Part shown: positions 19,512 to 27,679 of the stretch, piece by piece | How the letters are laid out: every line of letters begins with the position of its first letter | How positions within the stretch are numbered: the stretch's first letter is position 1 | NCBI RefSeq assembly: GCF_000023265.1 | Contig: NC_013124.1 | Span: forward strand, 372,001-436,000 | Origin: Acidimicrobium ferrooxidans DSM 10331 | Lineage (GTDB): Bacteria > Actinomycetota > Acidimicrobiia > Acidimicrobiales > Acidimicrobiaceae | Direction of reading: 5' to 3' | Length of the DNA stretch: 64,000 nucleotides | The notes under the pieces: generated by a model | Databases searched by the model: none | What the model was told of the DNA's origin: nothing | Seen by the model: only the letters and a program-made list of their open reading frames with translations | Translations under genes and position numbers: made by a program

Positions 19512-20006
19512 TCAGTCTCGGAAGTTCGTGAACTGTACCGGGAAGTCCGTGATGTGCTCGCGGAGGTGGGCGATCACGCTCTGGAGGTCGTCACGCTTCT
19601 TCGAGGTGACTCGGACTTGCTCGCCCTGTATCTGCGCCTGGACGCCCTTGATCCCAGCGGCCTTGATCGCGGCCGTGACGGCTCGTGCTCGATCTTGATT
19701 CAGGCCTGCGACGAGGCGGATCACCTGGCGCTGCGTACCTCGCGCGGCCTCTTCGATCGGGCCTCGATCGAGCGCCTTGAGCGAGACACCGCGCTTGACG
19801 AGCCGCTCCTCGAGGACGGTCGCGAGTGCCCGCAGCCGGTCGGGGGTCTCCGAGTTCAGCGTGATGGTGAGCTCTCGATCGTTGAGGTTGATCGACGAGC
19901 CGGTGTTCTTGAAGTCGAAGCGAGTCGTCACCTCGCGCGACGCCTGATCGACCGCATTGCGCACCTCTTGCAGGTCGATCTCCGAGACGACGTCAAAGGA
20001 CGGCAT
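19512..20006 (-). CDS. yajQ: YajQ family nucleotide-binding protein
   Basis: UPF0234 protein of 164 aa, full family length. The conserved N-terminus MPSFDVVSEIDLQEVRNAVD, the core TRFDFKNTGSSI and the C-terminal RVTSKKRDDLQ are all present. Homologues bind nucleotides such as cyclic-di-GMP, GTP or ATP, with diverse downstream effects, so no exact role is assigned here. It is first in a three-gene leftward unit and its start lies 28 nt from the divergent tRNA-Tyr gene. Confidence 0.93.
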   Translation of the reverse strand: MPSFDVVSEIDLQEVRNAVDQASREVTTRFDFKNTGSSINLNDRELTITLNSETPDRLRALATVLEERLVKRGVSLKALDRGPIEEAARGTQRQVIRLVAGLNQDRARAVTAAIKAAGIKGVQAQIQGEQVRVTSKKRDDLQSVIAHLREHITDFPVQFTNFRD

Positions 20007-20034
20007 GTGCTCAGACTACTCTTGTGACCGTCCA

Positions 20035-20117
20035 GGGTCGGTGCCCGAGCGGCCAAAGGGAGCAGACTGTAAATCTGCCGGCGTACGCCTACGGGGGTTC
20101 GAATCCCTCCCGGCCCA
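20035..20117 (+). tRNA. tRNA-Tyr (GTA)
   Basis: Class II tRNA of 83 nt. The acceptor arms GGGTCGG and CCGGCCC pair fully with one G-U. The anticodon GTA is at 20069-20071, a long variable arm (CCGGCGTACGCC) is present, and the T-arm contains GTTCGAATC. CCA is not encoded. Confidence 0.95.
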
Positions 20118-20188
20118 CTGGAGTCCAGCGCGCCTGGTTCGATGGTGCGCGGCGACGTCGTGTCGCTTCCGACCGCTCACGAGGCGGC

Positions 20189-20194
20189 TAAGCT
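20189..20194 (+). promoter_or_regulatory. Candidate -10 element of the mannosyltransferase gene
   Basis: TAAGCT lies 36 nt before the GTG start, with a weak TTCCGA 16 nt upstream. It fits the TAnnCT pattern seen elsewhere in the window. The call rests on that resemblance alone. Confidence 0.3.
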
Positions 20195-20230
20195 GGCGCC
20201 AGCGCGACCAACGTGGAGGAAGCTGCTGTC

Positions 20231-21799
20231 GTGAAGTCCTCGCTCACTCGTCGGGCTCAGCTCTCGGCTCCTGGTGCGGTGCGTCAGGCACGGATCCTCG
20301 GGGCGCGGATCTCCGAGTTCGTCGACTCAGTGGAGCCAGTCGAGACCGGCTTGCTCGGCTCCATCTTGGTCTTCCTCGGGTCGCTGCAGCCGAATTCGCC
20401 GTTCACCTCGAAGGTCCCGGGGTCATGGTTTCTCGGTGTCTCGTCGGTGCCGCACCCCGGTTCGGTCCTCGTCGAGGTGCTCGCGAAGGCAGCGGTTTAC
20501 CTCGGCCTGATCCTGAGCGGTGTGGCCTGGGTGCGGTTGGTGAGGCTTGCCCGCGCCGGGTCGCTGCCGCGCGCCTGGTGGGTCATCTTCGCGCTGTGGG
20601 TCGTTCCCCTCATGATCGCTGGCCCCTTGTTCTCACGAGACGTCTACTCGTACGCTGCCCAGGGCCAGATGGTCACCCAAGGGATCAGCCCGTACCATGG
20701 TGGCCCCAATCTGCTCGGGACGAGCCCCTTCCTCGCGACCGTGGACCCGCTCTGGGGCAACGCTCCGGCGCCGTATGGGCCACTGTTTCTCGCGGTCGAT
20801 GCCGGTCTCGTGACCATCGCCGGGCATTCACCGCTCATCTCGGTGGTGCTGTTGCGGCTCTTGGCGCTGGCATCGGTCGCGGTGTCCGGGGTCGCCGTCA
20901 GCCGTATCGCACGTCGGCTCGGTGCGAACGAGGCGCTCGCCCTCGCGCTGACGGCGCTCAATCCGGTCTTTCTCTACACGCTGGCCTCCGCGGGCCACAA
21001 CGACGCGTTCATGGTCGCGCTCATGCTGCTCGGTATTGACCAGTTCCTCGCTGGCCGGCGCTTCGTGGGCATCGTGATCGTCGCGCTCGGGGCGGCGGTG
21101 AAGATCCCGGCGATCATCGCCGTGGGTTTCCTCGGCTATCACTGGAGCAGCGAACGTACGTCGATCGGGGAGCGCATTCGCACGACGATCGTCGCGCTCG
21201 TGATCGCGGCGGCGCTGTTGTGGGCACTCGGCGTCGTGACCGGGCTCGGCATGGGGTGGCTCCCGGCACTGAGCACGCCGGGTTCCGTCTACAGCTTCGA
21301 GGATCCGATCGTCGCCGTTGGCTACGGCGTCGGTTGGTTGGCGCACGCCGTCGGGCTCGGCATCGGTCCTTCGGGTGTGATCAGCGTGTTGCGCGATCTC
21401 GGCGACGCCGTGTTGCTGGCGGTCGCTGCGATCGTGTTGCTCGGTTCGCGTCGCGAGACCCTGCTGCGGGGTCTGGGGATCGTGCTCCTCGCGACCGTCG
21501 CGCTCGGTCCGGTGATCTGGCCGTGGTATCTCACGTGGGCCATCGTCGTGCTCGCGATCGGTGCGGGAGAGCTGACCTCGGGCTTTCTGGTGCTCGTCAC
21601 GGTCTCGGCGCTGCCGATCGATCTGCTCGGCCTACCGACCGTGCTGGCGTGGGTCGGCTACATCGGCCTCGGGGTGGTCGTGCGTCGACACTGGGGCCAT
21701 GTGATGGGCTTCTGGAGCGAGACCCTGGATGGCGCCAAGGCTCGGGTCGAGGAGCTCGTCGGGCGGACGCCGCTGGCTCGTCTGCTCCCGTGGAGCTGA
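20231..21799 (+). CDS. Polyprenol-phosphate-mannose-dependent alpha-(1,6)-mannosyltransferase-like GT-C protein
   Basis: Polytopic protein of 522 aa with about a dozen helices. The loop after the third helix carries the acidic motif FSRDVYSYAAQGQMVTQG and then SPYHGGP, as in MptA/MptB-type GT-C enzymes of Actinobacteria, which build lipomannan backbones from polyprenol-phosphate-mannose. LNPVFLYTLASAGHNDAFM and AAVKIPAIIAV are further family stretches. GTG 20231 has GGAGGA 10 nt upstream. The exact acceptor and sugar are inferred. The end overlaps the glycosylase start by 10 nt. Confidence 0.8.
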   Translation: MKSSLTRRAQLSAPGAVRQARILGARISEFVDSVEPVETGLLGSILVFLGSLQPNSPFTSKVPGSWFLGVSSVPHPGSVLVEVLAKAAVYLGLILSGVAWVRLVRLARAGSLPRAWWVIFALWVVPLMIAGPLFSRDVYSYAAQGQMVTQGISPYHGGPNLLGTSPFLATVDPLWGNAPAPYGPLFLAVDAGLVTIAGHSPLISVVLLRLLALASVAVSGVAVSRIARRLGANEALALALTALNPVFLYTLASAGHNDAFMVALMLLGIDQFLAGRRFVGIVIVALGAAVKIPAIIAVGFLGYHWSSERTSIGERIRTTIVALVIAAALLWALGVVTGLGMGWLPALSTPGSVYSFEDPIVAVGYGVGWLAHAVGLGIGPSGVISVLRDLGDAVLLAVAAIVLLGSRRETLLRGLGIVLLATVALGPVIWPWYLTWAIVVLAIGAGELTSGFLVLVTVSALPIDLLGLPTVLAWVGYIGLGVVVRRHWGHVMGFWSETLDGAKARVEELVGRTPLARLLPWS

Positions 21800-22542
21800 C
21801 GAGCCTCGTCGACGCGGCCCACCGCCTGAGCGAACGCGACCCGCTGATGGCGCGCTTCCTCGAGGCCTACGGCGTACCGGTCGTGGGGCGCCGGGGCTTC
21901 GATCCGGGGCGTCTCGAGGCGCCGGGTGAGGTTGGCCTCTTCGGGTTCGTCGTCGAGGTCGTGACCTATCAGCAGATCAGCGCCGCTGCGGCGAGGCGCC
22001 TCGTGGCTCGGCTGGAGGCGATGGGGGCGCTCGATGCCGATGTGATGGTCGCGCTGACCGATGCCGAGGTGGCCGCGACCGGGTTGTCGGGATCGAAGCG
22101 GCGGTGGCTCCGAGCGCTCGCGCGCGACGTGGTGACGGGCACCATCGACCTCGAGGGACTCCGGGCACTCTCGCCGGACGAGGCACATCGTGCGCTACGC
22201 GCGATCCGCGGGATCGGCCCGTGGAGCGCCGACATGGTGGCGATCTTCGCGCTCGGTCACCTGGATGTGTGGCCGATCGGCGACCTTGCGTTGCGCCGGG
22301 CGCTCGCGCGACGTCATCCCGGTGCCGAGGATCGGGGCGTCGCCGAGCGGCTCGCCGAGCCCTGGGCGCCGTGGCGCTCGGTCGCTGCGCTGTGGTGGTG
22401 GCAGGATGACGCGTGCGGGGCCGCGTCGGTACTAGAGCAGCCGCTGCATGACCGCGAGGTCAATCCAGCGAGAGAACTTGCGGCCGATCTCGCGTTGGAT
22501 GCCGACGAGCTCGAACCCCGCTCTCGCATGCAACGACCGTGA
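21790..22542 (+). CDS. HhH-GPD DNA glycosylase (AlkA-like 3-methyladenine type)
   Basis: Base-excision enzyme of 250 aa. The helix-hairpin-helix RAIRGIGPWSADMVAIFALG is followed by WPIGDLALRRAL, which supplies the catalytic aspartate typical of AlkA-type glycosylases that remove alkylated purines. Upstream VTYQQISAAAARRLV is the usual domain start. GTG 21790 overlaps the preceding gene. The domain normally ends near WRSVAALWWW. The last 45 or so residues have no family counterpart and lie antisense to the convergent GNAT gene, so the natural stop may have been lost. Confidence 0.85.
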   Translation: MELTSLVDAAHRLSERDPLMARFLEAYGVPVVGRRGFDPGRLEAPGEVGLFGFVVEVVTYQQISAAAARRLVARLEAMGALDADVMVALTDAEVAATGLSGSKRRWLRALARDVVTGTIDLEGLRALSPDEAHRALRAIRGIGPWSADMVAIFALGHLDVWPIGDLALRRALARRHPGAEDRGVAERLAEPWAPWRSVAALWWWQDDACGAASVLEQPLHDREVNPARELAADLALDADELEPRSRMQRP

Positions 22543-22932
22543 GACGTGGTGATCGGCCACGATATGGGCGATGCAGGCGTGGAAGCCGAGGTCGGCGGCC
22601 GTGTCGACGAGTGAGGTGAGGAGCCGTGTGCCGATGCCACGCCCCTGGGCCGTGGGGTCGAGGTAGATCGAGTCCTCGACCGTCGAGGCGTAGCCTGCGC
22701 GCGGTCGGTAGGGCGAGATCGAGGCGAAGCCGACCACGTCCCCGTTGAGCTCGGCGACCAAGCAGACGTAGATGCCGAGGTGGTCGTCGACCCAGCGCTC
22801 GTGTTCGCTGGGTGTGCGCGGCTCGATGTCGAGGGTGGCGGTCGTGGTCAGGACGGCATGGTTGTAGATGCGACGAGTCGCCTCGGCGTCACTTGGAACG
22901 AGAGGACGAAGGATCAGCGCATCGTCGGGCAC
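22432..22932 (-). CDS. GNAT-family N-acetyltransferase (phosphinothricin acetyltransferase-like)
   Basis: GNAT protein of 166 aa. Motif A, PTAQGRGIGTRLLTSLV, binds acetyl-CoA. TRRIYNHAVLTTTATLDIEPRT near the N-terminus and LHARAGFELVGIQREIGRKF near the C-terminus are typical of the PAT/MnaT subgroup, which acetylates phosphinothricin-like or methionine-derivative amines. The natural substrate is unknown. The length is normal, and its 3' end overlaps the convergent glycosylase frame by 111 nt. Confidence 0.87.
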   Translation of the reverse strand: MPDDALILRPLVPSDAEATRRIYNHAVLTTTATLDIEPRTPSEHERWVDDHLGIYVCLVAELNGDVVGFASISPYRPRAGYASTVEDSIYLDPTAQGRGIGTRLLTSLVDTAADLGFHACIAHIVADHHVSRSLHARAGFELVGIQREIGRKFSRWIDLAVMQRLL

Positions 22933-22990
22933 GGGTCTACGGTAGAGGCTGTCCGGCCCCGAGGCTCGCTCGCTATCATGGTTGGAACTC

Positions 22991-23063
22991 GCCCCCTTAG
23001 CTCAGTCGGCAGAGCACAGCCATGGTAAGGCTGGTGTCGTCGGTTCGATTCCGACAGGGGGCT
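22991..23063 (+). tRNA. tRNA-Thr (GGT)
   Basis: Cloverleaf of 73 nt. Acceptor GCCCCCT pairs with AGGGGGC. The anticodon stem CAGCC/GGCTG closes the loop ATGGTAA, giving anticodon GGT. The T-arm contains GGTTCGATTCC. CCA is not encoded. A TATCAT hexamer 12 nt upstream could be its -10. Confidence 0.96.
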
Positions 23064-23067
23064 CCGT

Positions 23068-23141
23068 GGCGGCGTAGCTCAGTTGGTTAGAGCACACGGC
23101 TCATAATCGTGGGGTCGTCGGTTCGAGTCCGACCGCCGCTA
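23068..23141 (+). tRNA. tRNA-Met (CAT), elongator type
   Basis: 74 nt, starting 4 nt after tRNA-Thr and so probably in the same transcript. The anticodon loop CTCATAA gives CAT. The acceptor GGCGGCG pairs with CGCCGCT, with a G-U at the first pair. That paired first position and the GTTGGTTAGAGCACACGG body match elongator Met rather than initiator tRNA. An Ile tRNA with modified CAT cannot be fully excluded. Confidence 0.93.
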
Positions 23142-23173
23142 CTACGGACCGTCCAGCGCTGGTAGGAGGATCG

Positions 23174-23338
23174 ATGGCGAAGAACGAACGGCGGGTGCAG
23201 GTGACGCTGGCGTGCGAGGAGTGCAAGCGTCGCAACTACATCACGTCGAAGAACAAGCAGAACGACCGCGACCGGATCGAGATGCGCAAGTACTGCCGGT
23301 GGGATCGCCGCCACACGCTCCATCGCGAGACCAGGTAG
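23174..23338 (+). CDS. rpmG: 50S ribosomal protein L33
   Basis: 54 aa, family length, with GGAGGA just before the ATG. The zinc-type form is recognisable from [18 protein letters not shown] and [10 protein letters not shown]. The second cysteine pair, normally YCPxC, reads YCRWD. The fourth zinc ligand is therefore replaced by Asp, leaving three cysteines. Whether zinc still binds (Asp can be a ligand) is unknown. It lies between tRNA-Met and a sigma-factor gene, a few genes upstream of secE as in many bacteria. Confidence 0.93.
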   Translation: MAKNERRVQVTLACEECKRRNYITSKNKQNDRDRIEMRKYCRWDRRHTLHRETR

Positions 23339-23994
23339 GTCCCGCGCTGACTCGGGTTCGTGCTCGGGCCGCTGAGCTCCGTCCGGGCCTCGAAGAGTCC
23401 CTCGCCAAGGTCCGTGCGCGGGCTGGGGACCTACGCCCGTCGTTCGACGAGGTCGTGCATCGCACCCTTGCGATGAGCACCCGTGTCGCGTCCCGCATCG
23501 TCGGCGATGCCGAGGCGGTGTCGGACGTGCTCCAGGACGCGTACCTGAACGTGTACCGGTCGCTCGAGCGCTTTCGCGGCGCCTCGCGCTACGAGACGTG
23601 GGTCTACCGGATCGTCGTCAACGCGGCCAGGTCGCACCTGCGTCGGATGCGACGGATGCGGGCGCGCGAGACGGTGCTGGACGAAGCGGAGATCGTCCCG
23701 GCTCGTTCGGGCGAGGTTCTCGAGGCCGCCGATCTCGTGGCACAGCACATCGACGTCGTGGCGCTCCTTGCCCGACTCGGGGAGGCCGATCGCGAGTTGC
23801 TCACGTTGCGCTACCTCGCTGGCCTGAGTGTGGCGCAGGTGGCCGCCGAGCTCGGTGCGAGCGAGAATGCGATCAAGGTCCGCCTCCACCGAGCACGGCG
23901 TCGCCTGTTGGCCCTTCTGGCTGCCGATGAGGAGTTCGACGACGAGGGAGCCGTCAGAGCCTCGGTGGGGTCTCCCAAGCGCGGGGACTGGTAA
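23299..23994 (+). CDS. ECF-type RNA polymerase sigma factor (start uncertain)
   Basis: Sigma-70 family protein with region 2 ([49 protein letters not shown]) and region 4 ([40 protein letters not shown]). It probably directs polymerase to a small regulon; no anti-sigma gene adjoins it. The start is unclear. GTG 23299 lies inside rpmG. GTG 23455 would cut into region 2. A CTG at 23347 has AGGTAGG 7 nt upstream and would couple to the rpmG stop. Before region 2 an 18-residue segment is repeated ([10 protein letters not shown] and [10 protein letters not shown]), which supports translation from upstream of 23455. Confidence 0.82.
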   Translation: MGSPPHAPSRDQVGPALTRVRARAAELRPGLEESLAKVRARAGDLRPSFDEVVHRTLAMSTRVASRIVGDAEAVSDVLQDAYLNVYRSLERFRGASRYETWVYRIVVNAARSHLRRMRRMRARETVLDEAEIVPARSGEVLEAADLVAQHIDVVALLARLGEADRELLTLRYLAGLSVAQVAAELGASENAIKVRLHRARRRLLALLAADEEFDDEGAVRASVGSPKRGDW

Positions 23995-23997
23995 GCT
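23992..23997 (+). promoter_or_regulatory. Candidate -10 element of tRNA-Trp
   Basis: TAAGCT starts on the TAA stop of the sigma-factor gene and ends 13 nt before the tRNA. No clear -35 is seen. It is one of several TAnnCT hexamers that share bases with an upstream stop codon. Confidence 0.35.
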
Positions 23998-24010
23998 CGT
24001 TCGGCGGCGA

Positions 24011-24083
24011 AGGGTAGTAGCTCAATTGGTAGAGCACCGGTCTCCAAAACCGGCGGTTGGGGGTTCGAGTCCCTCCTGCCCTG
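24011..24083 (+). tRNA. tRNA-Trp (CCA)
   Basis: 73-nt cloverleaf. Acceptor AGGGTAG pairs with CTGCCCT. The anticodon stem CCGGT/ACCGG closes the loop CTCCAAA, giving anticodon CCA. The T-arm contains GGTTCGAGTCC. CCA is not encoded at the 3' end. It sits directly before secE, a common bacterial arrangement. Confidence 0.96.
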
Positions 24084-24137
24084 CACGTGCTGGGTGGTGG
24101 TTCACGCGGCGCGAGACGGATCGTTGAGGGTGGAGCT

Positions 24138-24422
24138 GTGAATCGGGAGACGAGGCGCCTCATGGCGCGCCAGCAGGGCGCCACGCGCGACCGCCAGGAG
24201 CTGGCTCGACGGATGGCGCAGGGCTCCGGGGAGCCACGCAAGGGCCGTATCCGGCGGTACCTGCAGGGGGTGCGGACGGAGCTTCGTGCCGTCGAGTGGC
24301 CCACTCGGCGCCAACTGCGGAGCTATGCAACCGTGGTCTTCGTGACCCTCGTCCTCGTGGTAGCGCTCATCTTCTTGCTGAACGTCGTGTTCGCCAAGGG
24401 TGTGTCGCTGCTCTACGGCTAG
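24138..24422 (+). CDS. secE: Preprotein translocase subunit SecE
   Basis: Single-span clamp subunit of the SecYEG channel (94 aa). The conserved cytoplasmic motif EWPTRRQL precedes the only membrane helix ([20 protein letters not shown]). The Arg-rich N-terminal half is typical of Actinobacteria. GTG 24138 is preceded by GGTGGAG. It is followed by nusG. Confidence 0.93.
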   Translation: MNRETRRLMARQQGATRDRQELARRMAQGSGEPRKGRIRRYLQGVRTELRAVEWPTRRQLRSYATVVFVTLVLVVALIFLLNVVFAKGVSLLYG

Positions 24423-24465
24423 CGCAGGTCGCGATCCCGTGACGATCGACAACGATGGAGGCAAG

Positions 24466-25197
24466 GTGAGCCCCGAGGAGATGGAATCGACGCACCAGCC
24501 CGCGCTGGTCCACGATGACGACCGAGCTGCGGAGAGCCGCGAGGTCGCATCCGCTGACGCGCCAGCTGTGCAGAGCCGCGACGATGGTGAGGCGACGGAC
24601 CCCAAGGGCAGCGGTGATGACGACGTGAGCGCTGCCGAGGATTCTCCGTACGATCGTCCGGGCGAGTGGTACGTCGTCCACTGCTACTCCGGCTACGAGA
24701 ACCGGGTTCGCCAGAACCTCGCGACGAGGATCCGCTCGCTCGGCCTCGAGGATCGCATCTTCGAGGTGGAGATCCCGATGGAGGACGTCACCGAGCTCAA
24801 GAACGGGCGACGAGTGAAGGTGCAGCGCAAGGTCTTTCCTGGGTATGTGCTCGTACGGGCCGAGATGGACGACGAGGTCTGGTCCGCCATACGCAACACC
24901 CCCGGCATCACCTCGTTCGTCGGATCGGGATCGAAGCCGGTGCCGCTGAGCCGCAAGGAAGTCGAGGCGATGTTCTCGTTCGCCACGCCGGAGGAGCTGC
25001 GCCCGCAGCCACAACGGCGCTCGACGCAAGAGTTCGAGATCGGCGAAACGGTGCGCGTCAAGGAGGGCCCGCTCGCGGACTTCGTCGGCGAGGTGGCCGA
25101 GGTGAACGCCGATCAGCTCAAGCTGAAGGTGCTCTTCAACATCTTCGGTCGAGAGACGCCGGTGGAACTCGACTTCACGCAGGTGTCGAAGGCCTAG
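24466..25197 (+). CDS. nusG: Transcription termination/antitermination protein NusG
   Basis: 243 aa. The NGN domain begins near residue 67 ([39 protein letters not shown]). A C-terminal KOW domain follows ([36 protein letters not shown]). It binds polymerase and couples transcription to Rho or the ribosome. The first 65 or so residues form an acidic, low-complexity extension rich in Asp, Glu, Ala and Ser, common in actinobacterial NusG. GTG 24466 has GGAGG 4 nt before it; GTG 24439 is an alternative. Confidence 0.95.
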   Translation: MSPEEMESTHQPALVHDDDRAAESREVASADAPAVQSRDDGEATDPKGSGDDDVSAAEDSPYDRPGEWYVVHCYSGYENRVRQNLATRIRSLGLEDRIFEVEIPMEDVTELKNGRRVKVQRKVFPGYVLVRAEMDDEVWSAIRNTPGITSFVGSGSKPVPLSRKEVEAMFSFATPEELRPQPQRRSTQEFEIGETVRVKEGPLADFVGEVAEVNADQLKLKVLFNIFGRETPVELDFTQVSKA

Positions 25198-25225
25198 GCC
25201 CGGTCGAGTGGCAGGGGCCGACTGG

Positions 25226-25275
25226 TAGAGTTGTCGGTTCGTGTCCCGTGTGGGGCGTCATGGGTTCGTGACGCC
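25226..25275 (+). promoter_or_regulatory. Leader of rplKA with possible -10 and hairpin
   Basis: The 126-nt space before rplK holds a TAGAGT hexamer (25226-25231). A perfect 7-bp hairpin, GGCGTCA with TGACGCC around an 8-nt loop, follows at 25254-25275. It may be the start and leader of an rplK transcript subject to L1-type feedback, but no L1 site is proved. Confidence 0.3.
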
Positions 25276-25323
25276 AGGTGCGCGGCGGTTGTGACGAAAC
25301 GGTAGTGACGAAGGAGTCGTTCG

Positions 25324-25755
25324 GTGGCGAGAAAGCGCGTAACCGCGGTGGTGAAGATCAACCTGCCGGCCGGTGCTGCGACGCCAGCGCCGCCTGTGGG
25401 TACGGCGCTCGGCCCGCACGGGATCCAGACGATGGAGTTCGTCAAGCAGTACAACGCTGCCACGGAGGCCCAGCGGGGACAGGTGATCCCGGTCGAGGTG
25501 ACCATCTACGAGGATCGCTCGTTCAGCTTCGTGCTCAAGACACCCCCGACCACCGAGCTGCTCAAGCAGGCTGCCGGCGTCGACAAGGGATCACCCCAGA
25601 ATCGCCGTCAAGGTGTCGGTACGGTGACGCGTGCTCAGGTCGCCGAGATCGCGCAGGTCAAGATGCCAGACCTGAACGCCTACGACCTCGAGGCCGCGAT
25701 GCGCCAGGTCGAGGGCACAGCGCGATCCATGGGGATCGCCGTGGTCGAGGGCTAG
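25324..25755 (+). CDS. rplK: 50S ribosomal protein L11
   Basis: 143 aa, family length. [14 protein letters not shown] and [14 protein letters not shown] are the conserved N- and C-terminal stretches. L11 forms the GTPase-associated centre with 23S rRNA and is the target of thiopeptides in related bacteria. The GTG start has AGGAG about 9 nt upstream. It is followed by rplA. Confidence 0.97.
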   Translation: MARKRVTAVVKINLPAGAATPAPPVGTALGPHGIQTMEFVKQYNAATEAQRGQVIPVEVTIYEDRSFSFVLKTPPTTELLKQAAGVDKGSPQNRRQGVGTVTRAQVAEIAQVKMPDLNAYDLEAAMRQVEGTARSMGIAVVEG

Positions 25756-25780
25756 CGAGAGAAGAGGACGAGGTCGCGAG

Positions 25781-26506
25781 ATGAAGCACTCGAAGACGTA
25801 CCGTGAGCAGGCAGCACTGCTCGATCGCAATCGGCTGTACTCGCCCGTCGAGGCGCTCGCGCTCGTGCGCCAGCTGGCTCGCGCTCGTTTCGACGAGACC
25901 GTCGAGCTCGCCGTTCGCCTCGGCGTCGATCCGCGCAGGGCGGACCAGATCGTCAGGGGCACCGTCGCCCTGCCCCACGGCACTGGGCGTCGCGTCCGCG
26001 TCGCCGTGTTCGCGGCGGGCGAGGCCGCCCAGGAGGCGCGTGAGGCCGGAGCCGACATCGTCGGCGCCGACGATCTCGTCGAGCGGGTTCAAGGCGGCGC
26101 GTTGGACTTCGACGTGGCCATCGCGACGCCGGATCTCATGGGACAGGTCGGCCGTCTCGGCCGGATCCTCGGTCCACGGGGTCTGATGCCGAACCCGAGG
26201 ACCGGAACCGTGACCCACGACGTGGGGCGCGCGGTTCGCGAGTTCAAGGCGGGTCGCGTGGAGTTCCGCACCGACCGCGTGGGCAACGTGCACGTCCCGA
26301 TCGGCAAGGTGAGCTTCTCCACCGTCGCGCTGCTCGAGAACTTCCGAGCGGTGATCGACGAGCTCCAGCGCGCCAAGCCGGCAGCGGCCAAGGGGCGCTA
26401 CTTCCGCTCTGTGCACGTGTCGACGACGATGTCGCCGTCGGTAGCGATCGATCCGAATCGACTGCGCATCGCCGACGAGGAACTCGAGGAACTCGGAGCC
26501 GCGTAG
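25781..26506 (+). CDS. rplA: 50S ribosomal protein L1
   Basis: 241 aa. It contains the family signature [21 protein letters not shown] and [16 protein letters not shown]1 lines the exit site stalk and in many bacteria represses its own operon by binding the mRNA. The start and length are normal. Confidence 0.97.
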   Translation: MKHSKTYREQAALLDRNRLYSPVEALALVRQLARARFDETVELAVRLGVDPRRADQIVRGTVALPHGTGRRVRVAVFAAGEAAQEAREAGADIVGADDLVERVQGGALDFDVAIATPDLMGQVGRLGRILGPRGLMPNPRTGTVTHDVGRAVREFKAGRVEFRTDRVGNVHVPIGKVSFSTVALLENFRAVIDELQRAKPAAAKGRYFRSVHVSTTMSPSVAIDPNRLRIADEELEELGAA

Positions 26507-26654
26507 GCGGCTGCGCCAGGTAGGATTGTCCCGCCATCACCTCGGTCCGCTGTAGAGGTCCGGTGCCCGCAAGGGCTCAAATCCCACGGTGCGTGGGAGC
26601 CTGATGAGGCGGTCTCTCCGGATCGAGCAGGCACTGCCAAGGAGAGTGAGATCG
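26507..26654 (+). promoter_or_regulatory. Probable L10 leader (rplJL autoregulatory RNA)
   Basis: 148 untranslated nt between rplA and rplJ. A 6-bp hairpin, TCCCAC with GTGGGA (26582-26598), sits within an outer GGCTC/GAGCC helix and is followed by CTGATGA (26601-26607), resembling the kink-turn element to which the L10-L12 complex binds in this position in many bacteria. The position is right; the match to the full family model is not tested. Confidence 0.55.
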
Positions 26655-27179
26655 ATGGAGCATCCCAGGCCGAGCAAGGTCGCCCTCGTCGAGGCGATTC
26701 GCGAGCGGCTCGCGACGGCAGACGCGGTGTTCGTAACCGAGTACCGCGGCCTGAAGGTCGCTGAGCTCGCGTCGCTCCGACAGGAGCTTCGCGCCGTGGA
26801 CGCGGAGTTCAAGGTTGCGAAGAACACGCTCGCACGCATCGCGGCGCGCGAGGCTTCGCTCGAGGCACTCGAGGCGTTCCTCGAGGGCCCCAGCGGGCTG
26901 GTGTTCGCCCGTGGTGACGCTGCGGCGACGGCCAAGCGACTGCGCGACTTCGGCCGAGCGAATCCGGCACTCATCATCAAGGGTGGGCTGCTCGGTCGCG
27001 CCGCGATCGACGCAGCATCGGTGCTGCGGCTTGCGGATCTCCCAAGTCGTGAGGTGCTCCTTGCGCAGTTGGCAGGGGCGTTCACCGCACCCATGGCGAA
27101 CCTCGCCGGGGTGCTGTCGGCGCTGCCTCGCAACCTCGCCTACGGCCTCAAGGCACTCGCCGACCAGCGAGCGGCGTAG
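26655..27179 (+). CDS. rplJ: 50S ribosomal protein L10
   Basis: 174 aa. L10 anchors the L7/L12 stalk. Conserved stretches are FVTEYRGLKVAELASLRQEL, FKVAKNTLARIA and a C-terminal alanine-rich helix region (LADLPSREVLLAQLAG) that binds L12 dimers. I chose ATG 26655, preceded by AAGGAGAG; upstream in-frame ATGs lie in the leader. Confidence 0.96.
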   Translation: MEHPRPSKVALVEAIRERLATADAVFVTEYRGLKVAELASLRQELRAVDAEFKVAKNTLARIAAREASLEALEAFLEGPSGLVFARGDAAATAKRLRDFGRANPALIIKGGLLGRAAIDAASVLRLADLPSREVLLAQLAGAFTAPMANLAGVLSALPRNLAYGLKALADQRAA

Positions 27180-27212
27180 GCGCGAGTCGACCACGGAGAA
27201 CAGGAGGAGACA

Positions 27213-27599
27213 GTGGCGGACATCCAGGGGATTTTGGACCAGATCTCGGAGCTGACGGTCGTCGAGCTCTCGGAGCTGGTGAAGGCGTTCGAGGAGCGCT
27301 TCGGTGTCACGGCCGCGGCGCCGGTCGCGGTGGCGGCGGTCGCCGGTGCCGCTGGTGGCGGCGAGGCTGCCCCCGCCGAGGAGGAGCAGCAGGAGTTCGA
27401 CGTTGTGCTCGTCTCCGCGGGTGACAAGAAGATCCAGGTCATCAAGGAGGTGCGCGCACTGACGAACCTCGGCCTCAAGGAGGCGAAGGATCTCGTCGAC
27501 GCGGCGCCGAAGCCGGTGCTCGAGAAGGTCTCGAAGGAAGACGCCGAGAAGGCGAAGGCTCAGCTCGAGGGCGCCGGCGCGACGGTCGAGCTCAAGTAG
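27213..27599 (+). CDS. rplL: 50S ribosomal protein L7/L12
   Basis: 128 aa. The N-terminal dimerisation helix ([20 protein letters not shown]) is followed by an Ala/Val/Gly hinge and the C-terminal factor-binding domain ([31 protein letters not shown]). It recruits elongation factors to the ribosome. The GTG start has AGGAGGAG upstream. Confidence 0.97.
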   Translation: MADIQGILDQISELTVVELSELVKAFEERFGVTAAAPVAVAAVAGAAGGGEAAPAEEEQQEFDVVLVSAGDKKIQVIKEVRALTNLGLKEAKDLVDAAPKPVLEKVSKEDAEKAKAQLEGAGATVELK

Positions 27600-27635
27600 C
27601 GAGCCGTCGACGCAGGCGGTCGTGCGGTCTCCCTG

Positions 27636-27641
27636 TATGCT
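27636..27641 (+). promoter_or_regulatory. Candidate -10 element upstream of rpoB
   Basis: TATGCT lies 37 nt after the rplL stop, in a context of GTATGCTTAG. It would start an rpoBC transcript with a leader of about 200 nt containing the hairpin and repeats listed next. No strong -35 is visible. Confidence 0.35.
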
Positions 27642-27679
27642 TAGGGGAGCCGTGCGTCGTCCCGCAACCACTTCGTCTT

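Noticed and set aside
17357-19531. Plus-strand open frame of 724 codons opposite the LPG-synthase-like gene
   Set aside because: Composition is extremely Arg/Gly/Glu/Asp rich with no domains; it is the shadow of the real minus-strand gene.
23068-23141. Initiator tRNA-Met
   Set aside because: The first acceptor pair can form (G-U) and the body matches elongator Met; an initiator would show a mismatch at the first pair.
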